Source: Bacillota bacterium (GTDB lineage Bacteria; Bacillota; UBA4882; UBA8346). From it: a DNA stretch of 64,000 nt. The position numbers were made by a program, and so were the translations under genes. Shown here in pieces: positions 18,151 to 27,289 of this stretch (its first letter is position 1; every line of letters starts with the position of its first letter). The stretch covers positions 53,248 through 117,247 of the forward strand of contig JAEVYU010000023.1 in the NCBI GenBank assembly GCA_023392595.1, written 5' to 3'. The notes under the pieces are model-generated. The model worked only from the letters and a program-made list of their open reading frames with translations, was not told the origin of the DNA and did not search any database.

Positions 18151-18535
18151 TACTTTCAATATTCTCTAGTCGAATTTATTGAAAAGTCCTGACAAAGTTA
18201 ATATGTTAATATTCCCCAATCAAATTCAATCGAAAAAAATCGGGTATATAGAACGGCAAAATAAATTTATTCAACTATAAAGAACTTTGTATTTTTCCCG
18301 AGGATAGCGTTTCCTAAATCTTTTTTCTCTTCCCCACTATTGTCAACGCCGGAAGCAAATTTCTAATTTAATAATCGAAACAAGTGTAACCCCATCCTAT
18401 GATGTTATCCAAAGTTGAATAATCGAATCTCAACAACTTGATAAATTTATCTTTTAATGTCTTAGAGGATTTAGTAAATTGCATTAAGGAAGATTGGATA
18501 AGCAGTCGGCTCAAACAATGATCAACGCCGGCTGT

Positions 18536-19309
18536 TTAGATTGAAAACGTCCCCATACTCTCCTCCAATGCATTCAACACTTGCCGCCGGATCGTCACAT
18601 AGGTGACGTCATTCCTGTCACGTGGCCGGCCCAGGCCGATATCAAACACCGCCTTGATCTCGCCCGGCCGGCCGGTCATCACCGCCACCCGGTCGCCCAA
18701 GTAAACAGCTTCATCGATATCATGAGTGATCAGGATCATCGTAGTCTTTTCGGCCAGCCAAATCCGTTCGATCTCTGACTGCATCCGCACCCGGGTGATC
18801 GCATCCAGCGCGCCAAAGGGTTCATCTAATAACAGCACTTTGGGCTGGTTCACCAAAGCCCGGGCAATGGCCGCCCGTTGGGCCATCCCTCCGGAGAGCT
18901 GGCTGGGATAGACATGACCAAATCCTTCCAGACCCACCTTTTCCAAATAACGCTCCACCTTATCCGCGATACCGCTTTGGTTGCCGCTCAGACCCAAGGA
19001 AACATTCTCAGTGACAGTCAGCCATGGCAGCAAGCGGTGCTCTTGAAAAGCCATGCCCCGTTCCAATCCAGGCCCAACGATCGGTTTGCCCTCGACTATA
19101 ATTTTGCCCTCGTAATCGGTCTCCAGACCGGCGATCAGCCGCAGCAAAGTGGTCTTGCCGCAACCGCTGGGACCCAGAATCACCAAGAATTCACCCTTAC
19201 GAACGCCCAATGATACTTTCTGCAACGCCAATACGTTTTTGGTATGCGAGCGAAACGTCTTAGAGACACTCTGAATTGAAACCATTACTGAATTATCCGC
19301 CTGACCCAT
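18536..19309 (-). CDS. ABC transporter ATP-binding protein, sulfonate/taurine/nitrate type
   Basis: Nucleotide-binding subunit of an SsuB/TauB-type importer, 257 aa. It has Walker A GPSGCGKTT, a Q-loop in AFQEHRLLPW, signature LSGGMAQR, Walker B VLLLDEPFGALD and switch-loop H in ILITHDIDEAV. The LLPW after the Q-loop is typical of the SsuB/TauB group. It is the last gene of the minus-strand operon of two DszB-like proteins, binding protein and permease. A strong hairpin separates it from the permease. A ribosome-site-like AAAGGGTAATG precedes the ATG. Confidence 0.92.
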   Translation of the reverse strand: MGQADNSVMVSIQSVSKTFRSHTKNVLALQKVSLGVRKGEFLVILGPSGCGKTTLLRLIAGLETDYEGKIIVEGKPIVGPGLERGMAFQEHRLLPWLTVTENVSLGLSGNQSGIADKVERYLEKVGLEGFGHVYPSQLSGGMAQRAAIARALVNQPKVLLLDEPFGALDAITRVRMQSEIERIWLAEKTTMILITHDIDEAVYLGDRVAVMTGRPGEIKAVFDIGLGRPRDRNDVTYVTIRRQVLNALEESMGTFSI

Positions 19310-19342
19310 CTACATTACCCTTTCCATCGCCAATTCTAACGC

Positions 19343-19362
19343 CGCCGCAATACGTTGCGGCG
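19343..19362 (-). other. Intercistronic hairpin between permease and ATPase genes
   Basis: CGCCGCAA-TACG-TTGCGGCG forms a perfect 8-bp stem with a 4-nt loop and no T run. It probably stabilises the mRNA or tunes expression. A second perfect 20-bp palindrome, CCTCCACTTTAAAGTGGAGG at 19411-19430, lies inside the permease 3' end. Confidence 0.5.
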
Positions 19363-19383
19363 TATTTCCTTAAATTACTCAAG

Positions 19384-20220
19384 CTATTTGCCATTGCCGG
19401 TAAAACCTTTCCTCCACTTTAAAGTGGAGGTCTCTAGCCATTTTAACGAACGGTCCACTGTCAGACCGACCACGCCAATCACGGCCATTAACGCGATCAG
19501 GCTATCAGTCTGAAAGAATTCTTTGGAACGCATCAAGGCGTAGCCCACGCCACTCAATCCGCCCAGCATCTCCGCAGCGACCACCGCCATCCAGGCAAAT
19601 CCGGCTCCCAAACGAATTCCAGTGAAGATCGACGGCAGCGCCGAAGGGATGACCACCTTATGCAGGAATTTCCAGTGATTAAGCTCCAGCACCCGGGCTA
19701 CTTCCACATACTCCTGGGGGACCCCGCGGATTCCCTGTAACGTATTGACGAAGACCGGCACAAAAACGGACTTGGCGATAATCACTCCTTTGGATAATTC
19801 GCCGATGCCGAACCACAGTATGATCAGGGGAATCCAGGCAAAGACGGGAATCTGCCGAAACGCATCCACCACCGGACTGACCAAACGCTCCACAAAACGA
19901 GAAAGCCCGCTCAAAATGCCAATCACCAGTCCAATGGAAACTCCCCAGATAAACCCGTCCAACACCCGCAGCGCTGAAGTGCTCAAATCGCTAAAAAGTG
20001 TGCCGTCGGCGATCAATCCCAAAAAAGCGGCCCATACTTTGGCGGGCGACGGCAGCGCGGCCGGATGAAAAAGTCCCAGCAATGAGCAGATCTGCCAGGA
20101 AATAATTAATAACACCGGAATGATCAAGGTGGCGACGCGCGTTCCCAATCCGGTCAAATCGGTCAATTTTGTTAACTGGATTTGTAAAAACGATTTTTTC
20201 CGGTCTAACTCCCTACTCAT
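19384..20220 (-). CDS. ABC transporter permease, sulfonate/taurine/nitrate type
   Basis: Inner-membrane subunit of the SsuC/TauC family, 278 aa, with about six membrane helices. The conserved EAA-like coupling loop is EYVEVARVLELNHWKFLHKV followed by VIPSALPSIFTGIRLGAGFA, which meets the ATPase. The ATG at 20220 has GGAGG 9 nt upstream; a TTG one codon earlier is less likely. It sits between the binding protein and the ATPase in one operon. The substrate class (sulfonate-like) is inferred from the family and from the neighbouring DszB paralogues. Confidence 0.92.
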   Translation of the reverse strand: MSRELDRKKSFLQIQLTKLTDLTGLGTRVATLIIPVLLIISWQICSLLGLFHPAALPSPAKVWAAFLGLIADGTLFSDLSTSALRVLDGFIWGVSIGLVIGILSGLSRFVERLVSPVVDAFRQIPVFAWIPLIILWFGIGELSKGVIIAKSVFVPVFVNTLQGIRGVPQEYVEVARVLELNHWKFLHKVVIPSALPSIFTGIRLGAGFAWMAVVAAEMLGGLSGVGYALMRSKEFFQTDSLIALMAVIGVVGLTVDRSLKWLETSTLKWRKGFTGNGK

Positions 20221-20244
20221 CAAAGCTTACCTCCATGATTAAAG

Positions 20245-20276
20245 CCGCCGGCTCTTCCTAGCGAAAGAACCGGCGG
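20245..20276 (-). other. GC-rich intercistronic hairpin after the binding-protein gene
   Basis: CCGCCGG (20245-20251) pairs with CCGGCGG (20270-20276). It lies between the binding protein and permease and has no T run. Stem-loops here commonly protect the upstream mRNA so that binding protein is made in excess; that role is inferred. Confidence 0.5.
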
Positions 20277-20348
20277 AAATTCGTGTCGACGGCTGGCCAA
20301 GAACGCTTTCATAGTTTCGTTTAGGCCTGTGCCGGCTTATCAACCGCT

Positions 20349-21341
20349 TTATTTAAAAAAACTTTTGTCAATAAGTTCCTTCAAATCCACCCGTTTGTCG
20401 GCCGGGATATCACCATGCTTGATTAGCCAATCCTGGGTCCGCTCGCTTTCACTGACCACTTTGGTATAAGAATACTCCGAGCCCCAGGTTGCCGAAGAAC
20501 GTTCCCAGGAGAACTTGGAGTAGTTCGCGGGAACCCGGCGGTATTTCTCCACAATTTTGGCGGCTTCGTCCTGATTTTTCAGGATCCACTTCCGGGTCTG
20601 ATCCTGGATTTTCAAATACTGTTTGAGCACATCCGGATACTTGTCGGCGATAGTGCGCGGGGTGAAAGCCACTGTAATCCCGCCACCATTGACGTAATTA
20701 GAATCCTTGGTGGGATAGGCGATCTCACGGGCCAAGCCCTGCAAAAGCAAGGCTGCGGCCTCAATGTGCGGATGTACCGCAATTGCGTCAACCTCTTTGG
20801 AAAGCAACACCGTTTTGAACTCGGTTGAAGGGATATTGATGAATTTAATGTCCGAAAGATCCCAATTATGCTGCTCCAGCATTTCGAAAAGGACCATGTA
20901 GGGGCAACCGTAACGCCAGGAAGCAACTTTTTTGCCTTTGAGATCGTCGAAAGTTTTGATCGGCGAATCGATCGGAACGACAATACTGGCAATCTTCGGT
21001 TCCGGATGGCTGGACGCCTGGACCACTACGATGTCAAAGCCAGCGCTTTTAGCGAGCAGGGTCGGGTATAACATCCTTTGTGCAATATGAAGGTTGCCCC
21101 GTTCGAAGAGCACGCCCTCGTTGCCTACCCCGTACTCGGTAATCTCGAATTTGGTTCCGAGCCTGGCGAAGGGTTTGTCCAACCATCCCTTCTCCCTGGC
21201 CACATACTGCCAGTCCTGAGCGCCCGCCTTAAAGACCGGCAGCACTTCCTTTCCGTATCCGATCCCGCTTGCCATCAGGAACACCAAGGCGATAAGTAAA
21301 AAGACGAGTTTTTGGGCGACATTCTGTTGCAATGATTTCAT
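20349..21341 (-). CDS. ABC transporter substrate-binding protein, SsuA-like
   Basis: Secreted binding protein of the nitrate/sulfonate/taurine class (NMT1/SsuA-like), 330 aa. A signal peptide spans about residues 1-29 (VFLLIALVFLMASGIGYG). There is no lipobox cysteine, so it may be held by an uncleaved anchor or be soluble. Two-lobe fold signatures include LKGKKVASWRYGCPYMVLFE and LLSKEVDAIAVHPHIEAAAL. It is co-directional with the permease and ATPase. The actual ligand is unknown; an organosulfur acid fits the DszB-like neighbours. Confidence 0.9.
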   Translation of the reverse strand: MKSLQQNVAQKLVFLLIALVFLMASGIGYGKEVLPVFKAGAQDWQYVAREKGWLDKPFARLGTKFEITEYGVGNEGVLFERGNLHIAQRMLYPTLLAKSAGFDIVVVQASSHPEPKIASIVVPIDSPIKTFDDLKGKKVASWRYGCPYMVLFEMLEQHNWDLSDIKFINIPSTEFKTVLLSKEVDAIAVHPHIEAAALLLQGLAREIAYPTKDSNYVNGGGITVAFTPRTIADKYPDVLKQYLKIQDQTRKWILKNQDEAAKIVEKYRRVPANYSKFSWERSSATWGSEYSYTKVVSESERTQDWLIKHGDIPADKRVDLKELIDKSFFK

Positions 21342-21404
21342 GATTTCAGATCTCCTTTTAAAAATAAATTTGTATCAAAAAATCCTGTCCATACTCCCAC
21401 GCTG

Positions 21405-22424
21405 CTAGATCGCAGCCAGCCCGGAACTTGCCGTTTCCTCCCTGGCCGCCTGCAAAAACCGGGCGTCCACCCATTGGTCTATGGCAAAACTCCGTTCGAT
21501 ATAGCCGTGGTCCAATAAGAACCGCTGCTGGCTTTCTAAGGCCAACAAGCCCGCTTCGGAGAGTTCCGGCGCCAGATGCAGATGAAAATCAGCTGGTCGG
21601 GCCGCCGCTACCTGTTCCGGGGTGCCGCTGGTCTGTTCGGCGAAGATATTCTCCACTTCTAGACGGTGCGTTTTGGCCCATTCAGCCGCTTTCAATACGT
21701 GTTTCAGATAGGCGACGACGATTTCCGGCGCGCTCTCCGCCAGTTGACGGCTAACCGTGAGAATGTTGGGGTGCTCATTGCTGATCGGCCAGACTAGCGA
21801 AGGGTCGGCGCTTAAGTCATAGATGGCACGCAGCTTGCCAGTTTCCAGCAACGACTGCGCCCAAGAGCCGCCGTAGTATACCGCGTCTACCCGGCCGCTC
21901 TCTAGCGCCTCCAAGGCGAAGATCTCGCGGTGTCCCCGGCCTTGTTCGGATGGGATCTCCACAAAATCGACATCCCGCGGAGTTAAACCCCTGGCGGCCA
22001 GGGCAGTCTCAAAGCCACGCCGGATAGTAGCCTGCCAAAAGTCGATCCTGCTGTCGGCGCTGCGGGTCACGCCCAATCGCCTATGTCGCAATTCCTCCAC
22101 CGTTTGGTACGGGGAATCGGACCGAACCATGATGAGTTGTTTCCAGCCAAGAAACGTCCAACCGAGCAAAATCGGTTGGGCGCCGCGCGATTTGGCCCAA
22201 ATCGGCGGGATGTTGCCGCCTTCGCGAAATAAGGCCGGATCTTCATAAGTAAAATGTACTTGCCACCGTTCCTGCGGCAAGGTTTGCAACTTGGTGGCAG
22301 TTACACCCAGTTCCGCTAAACCTCCAGTCAACCAACCTTGTTTCAGCGCAATATAACTAGCGTTACCTACCGGGCAAATACTGTATAGGATTTGGCGTTG
22401 TCCATTTAGCAGCTCAGTGCTCAT
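21405..22424 (-). CDS. DszB-like sulfinate desulfinase homologue (paralogue 1)
   Basis: A 339-aa cytoplasmic protein without a signal peptide, although the fold is that of periplasmic binding proteins. It resembles 2'-hydroxybiphenyl-2-sulfinate desulfinase DszB along its length: YSICPVGNA near the N-terminus, VHFTYEDPALFREGGNIPP, DSPYQTVEELRHRRLGV and the end ALESQQRFLLDHGYIERSFA. The DszB catalytic residues (Cys27, His60, Arg70, with a glycine three residues later) correspond to Cys17, His57, Arg67 and Gly70, with the same His-Arg spacing of 10. It may release sulfite from a sulfinate. A plain binding protein is the alternative. It is GC-rich relative to its flanks. Confidence 0.7.
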   Translation of the reverse strand: MSTELLNGQRQILYSICPVGNASYIALKQGWLTGGLAELGVTATKLQTLPQERWQVHFTYEDPALFREGGNIPPIWAKSRGAQPILLGWTFLGWKQLIMVRSDSPYQTVEELRHRRLGVTRSADSRIDFWQATIRRGFETALAARGLTPRDVDFVEIPSEQGRGHREIFALEALESGRVDAVYYGGSWAQSLLETGKLRAIYDLSADPSLVWPISNEHPNILTVSRQLAESAPEIVVAYLKHVLKAAEWAKTHRLEVENIFAEQTSGTPEQVAAARPADFHLHLAPELSEAGLLALESQQRFLLDHGYIERSFAIDQWVDARFLQAAREETASSGLAAI

Positions 22425-22589
22425 GAATTCTTTTCCTTTCTGAATTTTGATGGAATGAGACTATCTAAAAAAGCAGTTGACTCAATAAGAAATCACAGAT
22501 AGCTTTTTTGTATATGGTGATTTCAAGATATTGCATTTCTTTATCGGGCGTTCGTGAGCGCACAGGATTTACTTTTGGGACTGCCCCTT

Positions 22590-23624
22590 CTAAATGGCGG
22601 CCGGAAGTGAACTTTCCAGCGCCGCGATGGCCGCCTTTAAGAAACGATCGTCGGCCCATTTTTCCACGGCGAAGGTCCGGCTGATATAGCCATGGTCGTA
22701 CAGGAAACGCTGCTGGCTTTCAAGGGCCAGGAATCCTTTTTCCGTGAGTTCCGGCGACAAGTGCTGATAAAAGTCGACCGGCCGGGCGGCCGCCACCTGC
22801 GCTGGAGTTCCGAATGTCTGCTCGGCGAAGATTGTCTCCACTTCGCTACGGTTGGCCTTGGCCCATTCCGCCGCCCGCAATACCTGCTTCAGATACTCGA
22901 CCACAATCTCCGGCGCCTCTTCAGCCAAGGGACGACTTACCGTGAGAACGATCGGATTATCGTTACTGATCGGCCAGATCAAATCGGGATTAGCGCTAAC
23001 TTCAATGAGCGGGCGGACCTTGCCGGTTTCCAGCAATGTCTGTACCCAAGTTCCGGTATAGAAGATCGCGTCCACCTCGCCTTGGAGCAACGCTTCGCTC
23101 TCTCGCTCGCCCGGTCGGTGGTGCAGTTCACGTCGACGCGCCTGATAATCGTCACTCAGCTCCACCAGGGTAATCTCGGCGCGGGCGACTCCCCGCGCGG
23201 CGAGCGCTGTCTCAAAGCCCCGCTCGGAAGTGGCTTTCCAAAAATCAACCGGCGGATAACCAGGGTTGACCGGCAGTCCCAGTTTGCGCCCGCGCAATTG
23301 CTCCACTGACTGGAGCGGCGAATCAGTCCGCACCAGGATGTATTGCTTCCAATTCAAAAAGGTCAGGCCGAGCAGGACCGGTTCCGCGCCGCGCGATTTA
23401 GCCCAAGTCGGCGGGATATTGCCGCCCTCCCGGAATAAGGCCGGTTCCTCGTAGGTAAAATGAGCGGACCACCTCTCTCGCGGCAAAGTCTGCAAACGCG
23501 TGGCCGTGACACCATAGGCAGCTAGACCGTCCGCCACCCACCCCTTGTTCACCGCGATGTAACTGGCGTTACCCACCGGACAAATCGTGTAAAGAATCTG
23601 CCTTTCCTTGGTTTGAGTCATCAT
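22590..23624 (-). CDS. DszB-like sulfinate desulfinase homologue (paralogue 2)
   Basis: A 344-aa paralogue of the next gene, about as similar as a recent tandem duplicate. It conserves YTICPVGNA, VHFTYEEPALFREGGNIPP and the C-terminal ALESQQRFLYDHGYISRTFA. The presumed catalytic set is Cys15, His55 and Arg65. A longer frame runs to 23798, but the added 58 residues match nothing. The ATG at 23624 has GGGGGAAGAGA directly upstream, so I chose it. It is the first gene of the five-gene operon. An internal insertion (SDDYQARRRELHHRPGERES) is longer than in paralogue 1 and might alter substrate choice. Confidence 0.7.
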   Translation of the reverse strand: MMTQTKERQILYTICPVGNASYIAVNKGWVADGLAAYGVTATRLQTLPRERWSAHFTYEEPALFREGGNIPPTWAKSRGAEPVLLGLTFLNWKQYILVRTDSPLQSVEQLRGRKLGLPVNPGYPPVDFWKATSERGFETALAARGVARAEITLVELSDDYQARRRELHHRPGERESEALLQGEVDAIFYTGTWVQTLLETGKVRPLIEVSANPDLIWPISNDNPIVLTVSRPLAEEAPEIVVEYLKQVLRAAEWAKANRSEVETIFAEQTFGTPAQVAAARPVDFYQHLSPELTEKGFLALESQQRFLYDHGYISRTFAVEKWADDRFLKAAIAALESSLPAAI

Positions 23625-24146
23625 TCTCTTCCCCCTTTTATTTTTGAGCATTAACATATTGTCCAAATCAAAAATGGAAAAAACTAAATCGAGCAGCTTT
23701 GGCTCCGGTTTTCCTGATCGAGCAATTCCTGTTATCCAATTGACACGAACATCCTCACCGGTATCCGTGTTTTCTACCGTTTCAAATGCGTAAACCAATT
23801 ATTCCGATCAGTTTACTGTGTTATATCCTATCCTAATATGCAACAAGTTTGTTGTCAATAACATTCATAACATTCCATATTAAAATTGCGTAAATTACCT
23901 TCATTAAAAACATAAAAGGAAAAAATGGTAAAATTGAAGGTGCCCTAGGAAAGAGTTTCTGTCGGAGTCAGAGCATAGTATTATACTACGAGAAGGATTA
24001 GGAATTTGAGCCCAGTGGCCCCGGAGAAAAATACCGGTAGGACGACCTAAAACGAAAAAAAGAAGTCTAGCGCTAAGCATTGACAATATTCCATCCAGCG
24101 AAACATTATGTCAAGGAATGAAACTGCTGGTGTAACTAATAGTGTA
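23625..24146. other. Long AT-rich upstream region of the DszB/ABC operon
   Basis: No gene is supported. The minus-strand promoter must lie here, but I see no convincing -35/-10 pair or known sulfur-regulator site. From about 23930 the plus strand contains short coding-like runs such as PRKEFLSESEHSIILREGLG that break at stops, possibly old mobile-element debris. Confidence 0.3.
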
Positions 24147-24244
24147 GGGAGATACTAACCGGCAATATTAACCTATTGAGAGAAGTCCTCGTCCGACTCA
24201 CTCCTTGCCGGGAACAACACCTTCGTTGGATCTCGATATCTCCC
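24147..24244. other. Nested inverted repeats, possible structured RNA
   Basis: GGGAGATA (24147-24154) pairs with TATCTCCC (24237-24244). Nested inside, CCGGCAA (24159-24165) pairs with TTGCCGG (24205-24211), leaving a 39-nt inner loop and a 25-nt 3' segment with CAAC...GTTG. I do not match it to a known riboswitch. Beyond it, 24245-24660 shows no supportable gene. Confidence 0.35.
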
Positions 24245-24660
24245 CTTTGATAATTCCAGGACCAAAAAAAGTAGCCGGACTTAAAAGTTTTGACGTATAT
24301 GCCCCAATGTAGCAATGGCGTTTCAATAATTTTCTTGAATATTCTATTTATACATAATCTCTATATTTTGCAATAAAACAACACAACATCTTATTTCTAT
24401 CAACACTTAATTTACATGAAACTATATGACTTATATGAATTGTATTTTAAGTCCGTGTGCTCCTTTATTGCTCTTAATTCGCTTGCAGCTTTGTTAAAGT
24501 TGTCTGCATATAGTGGTTTACCCACCTATTTTGCCCTCCAAACCACATTTCATCGTCAGAACTATACTCTGTCTTTAAAGATACAAAAAGATACGGTATG
24601 ATGCTAGTATCCTTCTGGTGTCAGATAGCTGTCCGAAAAAATCAAACTATTCTTAACCGA

Positions 24661-25140
24661 TCAACGAAGCAAGTCTTCCCAATGGATATTAGCAGATAAA
24701 ACATCGATATAGCCTTGCAGGCCTTGTAGATCCCTTTCGCCGAATCTGGCTTTGACAGGGCTGTCGATATCCAAGAGGCCAATCAATTTATCATCCTTGA
24801 TTATCGGTATGACAATTTCTGATGCGGAAGCCTTATCACAAGCGATGTGTCCCGGAAACTGATGTACATCCTGTACCACGATGGATTCTCTATTTTGGGC
24901 GGCCGTGCCGCAAACTCCTTTCCCTAAGGCAATTCTGGTGCAGGCTGGTTTCCCCTGAAACGGTCCGAGAATCAACTGATTTTCTTTAAAAAGATAAAAA
25001 CCTGCCCAATTAATCTCTTCCATAATATTGAACAAAAGTGCCGCACTGTTGGATAAATTGGCTAAAGCGTCGGTTTCGTCTTGGATCAAACCCTGTAAGG
25101 CCTGATATAAGGTTAAGTAATTTTCATCTTTAGCGGTCAT
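24661..25140 (-). CDS. Free methionine-R-sulfoxide reductase (GAF domain)
   Basis: Cytosolic GAF-fold enzyme reducing free methionine-(R)-sulfoxide, 159 aa. The three family cysteines are present at 67, 77 and 101 (KPACTRI, GKGVCGTA, HIACDKAS). Their 10- and 24-residue spacing equals that of the E. coli enzyme (84, 94, 118). The end EIVIPIIKDDKLIGLLDIDS is also typical. The ATG at 25140 has AAGGAG upstream; a longer frame to 25176 lacks a ribosome site. It repairs oxidised methionine and is monocistronic here, facing the same way as the sulfur operon. Confidence 0.9.
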   Translation of the reverse strand: MTAKDENYLTLYQALQGLIQDETDALANLSNSAALLFNIMEEINWAGFYLFKENQLILGPFQGKPACTRIALGKGVCGTAAQNRESIVVQDVHQFPGHIACDKASASEIVIPIIKDDKLIGLLDIDSPVKARFGERDLQGLQGYIDVLSANIHWEDLLR

Positions 25141-25213
25141 TGGATTCTCCTTACCCTTTTTTATTTTTCCTTCCAAGTATTGTTATGATTTTTAATTTAC
25201 TCTTGTCATCCAA

Positions 25214-25312
25214 TCACTGTCTCAGGGTATCTTGCATCTTGATCTCATAATCGCTTAACAGTTCCCTGATTAAGTCCCGATGTTGATAATATTTCTCATG
25301 TGGCTTGTCCAT
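25214..25312 (-). CDS. Possible 32-aa protein
   Basis: ATG at 25312 preceded by GGAAAAGGAAA encodes MDKPHEKYYQHRDLIRELLS and then DYEIKMQDTLRQ. It is charged and helical and starts like a real protein, but it is short and of unknown family. It may be the start of a lost gene. Confidence 0.3.
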   Translation of the reverse strand: MDKPHEKYYQHRDLIRELLSDYEIKMQDTLRQ

Positions 25313-25529
25313 GTATATGTATTTTCCTTTTCCAGTGATTCTATTATACTTGTTTTGGAGTTTACATACTATAGACCCTTGTATCTTGTCTCAAAGCCAT
25401 TATAAAGCATGCAGAGCTCACCGACATTTGTTTTCGTGATTTAAAGCATACCTGTTTAACAATAATATTAAAACGTGATTGGAGCCTTAAACATACTCAG
25501 AATAGAGCTCAGCATGCTGACGTATATAA

Positions 25530-25558
25530 AAAGCAAAGCGTATGACGAGCTTTGCTTT
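25530..25558. terminator. Strong inverted repeat, possible terminator
   Basis: AAAGCAAAGC (25530-25539) pairs with GCTTTGCTTT (25549-25558), a 10-bp stem with a 9-nt loop. It lies in the gap before the MATE gene. There is no clear T run beyond the stem. The rest of 25313-25816 shows no gene. Confidence 0.4.
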
Positions 25559-25816
25559 ACAAGACAAGCAAATTCTGCTACATTTATCTATGTTGACCTT
25601 CGGTTGAAACAGTAAGTTCGGCCACTGCGATCTGGCGCCCCCCTAAAACAGAATAGACGCTCATGGCGCAGATGGATGGCGCGTCAGGCTTGACTGGAAA
25701 TGACGCAAACTCAAATTCTGCCATACGCATCGAACATAAATAATCCGAATCTCTTATGATTGAGAAAAGTTCGGATTTTTGGGTGCTTTAAGTCATAGTC
25801 AAGGAACCACAATGTC

Positions 25817-27223
25817 ATGCCACTATTGATTGTAAAAATTGCAAAAAAAGCATATTTCTATTTGACCTCAAAGAGACACCACGATACGGATATCGGTGAC
25901 GGGCCGCTATTCGGCAAAATATTGTTCTTCTCTTTGCCTATCATGGCCATGAACATTCTACAGTTACTGTTTAATACCGCTGACATGATTGTGGTCGGCC
26001 GCTTTTCGGGGAGTGACGCGCTAGCTGCGGTAGGCGCTACAGGTGCTCTTATTAACCTCATCATCACCTTATTTATGGGATTGTCCATAGGGACGAGCGT
26101 CGTTGTGGCACGGGATTATGGTGCCGGAAAGGTAGACGCCGTGAGCCGGTCTGTTCATACTTCTATTGTCTTTAGCATAATCGGCGGGCTCATTTTCATG
26201 ACCGTGGGCCTCGCGTTCTGCAAGCCTTTGCTAGTTATGATGGGCACGCCGAAGAACATATTGAATCTTGCAGTCCTGTATATAAGAATCTACCTCATCA
26301 GCATGCCCGCCAGCATGGTATTCACCTTCGCTGCGGCTATCATGCGCTCCGCAGGTGACTGCTATCGTCCGATGTATTCTTTGATTATAACCGGCATTCT
26401 GCACGTGGGTTTCAATCTTTTCTTCGTGATTGTTCTGCACCTAGGCGTTGACGGCGTAGCGTGGTCCACGGTCATATCCCAATATCTCTCGGTGCTGCTG
26501 ATTCTGATTTCCCTGTCTCGCTACGACGGAGCCATACGCTTCATACCCCGGAAAATGGGTATTGATAGAGAGAAGTTAAAAGACCTTATTCGGATTGGAT
26601 TGCCGGCTGGATTGCAGGGCCTGCTGTTCTCCATTTCCAATGTACTGATTCAGTCAGCCGTCAATTCTTTCGGCTCCACCATGATCGCGGCCAATGCTGC
26701 CTCAAGCAATATTGAAAACTATATCGGCACTACCGTGAATGCCTTTTACAGCGCAGTTGTAACTTTTACCGCCCGAAGTGTAGGCGCAAAAAAGTATGAT
26801 CGTATTGATACCATTGCAACGGTATGCACGGTATTGGTTTTCGCTACCTGGGTTTTTCTTGGAGGGGTGACCATGCTGTTTAGCAGGTCTTTGCTCGACA
26901 TCTTCACAACCGATCCGGATGTAATTAAACTGGGGATGCTGCGTCTGAATATCATAATAATTGCTTACTTCACCTGCGGCATCATGAATGTATATCCCGG
27001 TTTGTCCTATGGAATGGGCTATTCCATATCGCCTATGCTTTGCACGTTGGTAGGCGCCTGCCTGCTGCGAATAGTGTGGTTGGTTACGATCTTTTCCTGG
27101 TATCCTACAGAGTTCGCGCTCTTCGCTGCCTATCCTTTCACCTGGACGTTGGCGGGAATCGGTCAGGTAATCATCTTTTTCAATGCACGACGGCAAATTC
27201 GCAAACAAGTTGCGGCTTCATAA
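25817..27223 (+). CDS. MATE family efflux transporter
   Basis: Inner-membrane multidrug/toxin exporter driven by Na+ or H+, 468 aa with about 12 membrane helices. Family marks include LFNTADMIVVGRFSGSDALA in helix 1-2 and the repeated pattern ISNVLIQSAVNSFGSTMIAA in the second half, the two-fold pseudo-symmetry of MATE proteins. The length is normal. The first ~25 residues (to HHDTDIGDGPL) are a cytoplasmic lead-in. No strong ribosome site precedes the ATG, so a start a few codons later is possible. Substrate unknown. Confidence 0.92.
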   Translation: MPLLIVKIAKKAYFYLTSKRHHDTDIGDGPLFGKILFFSLPIMAMNILQLLFNTADMIVVGRFSGSDALAAVGATGALINLIITLFMGLSIGTSVVVARDYGAGKVDAVSRSVHTSIVFSIIGGLIFMTVGLAFCKPLLVMMGTPKNILNLAVLYIRIYLISMPASMVFTFAAAIMRSAGDCYRPMYSLIITGILHVGFNLFFVIVLHLGVDGVAWSTVISQYLSVLLILISLSRYDGAIRFIPRKMGIDREKLKDLIRIGLPAGLQGLLFSISNVLIQSAVNSFGSTMIAANAASSNIENYIGTTVNAFYSAVVTFTARSVGAKKYDRIDTIATVCTVLVFATWVFLGGVTMLFSRSLLDIFTTDPDVIKLGMLRLNIIIIAYFTCGIMNVYPGLSYGMGYSISPMLCTLVGACLLRIVWLVTIFSWYPTEFALFAAYPFTWTLAGIGQVIIFFNARRQIRKQVAAS

Positions 27224-27289
27224 GCAATTCTGAATAAGAATGATAAGAATTCTTCGTAAAGTGAAAGCCAGCGAAGATATTGCCCAGGG

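Noticed and set aside
18113..18190. Complete tRNA gene
   Set aside because: Only the T-arm and acceptor 3' strand are present; no anticodon or D arm can be folded.
21405..22424. Simple ABC substrate-binding protein call for the DszB-like genes
   Set aside because: No signal peptide, and the DszB catalytic Cys/His/Arg set is conserved; kept only as an alternative.
24416..24601. 61-codon open frame
   Set aside because: No ribosome site, no domain and AT-rich composition.
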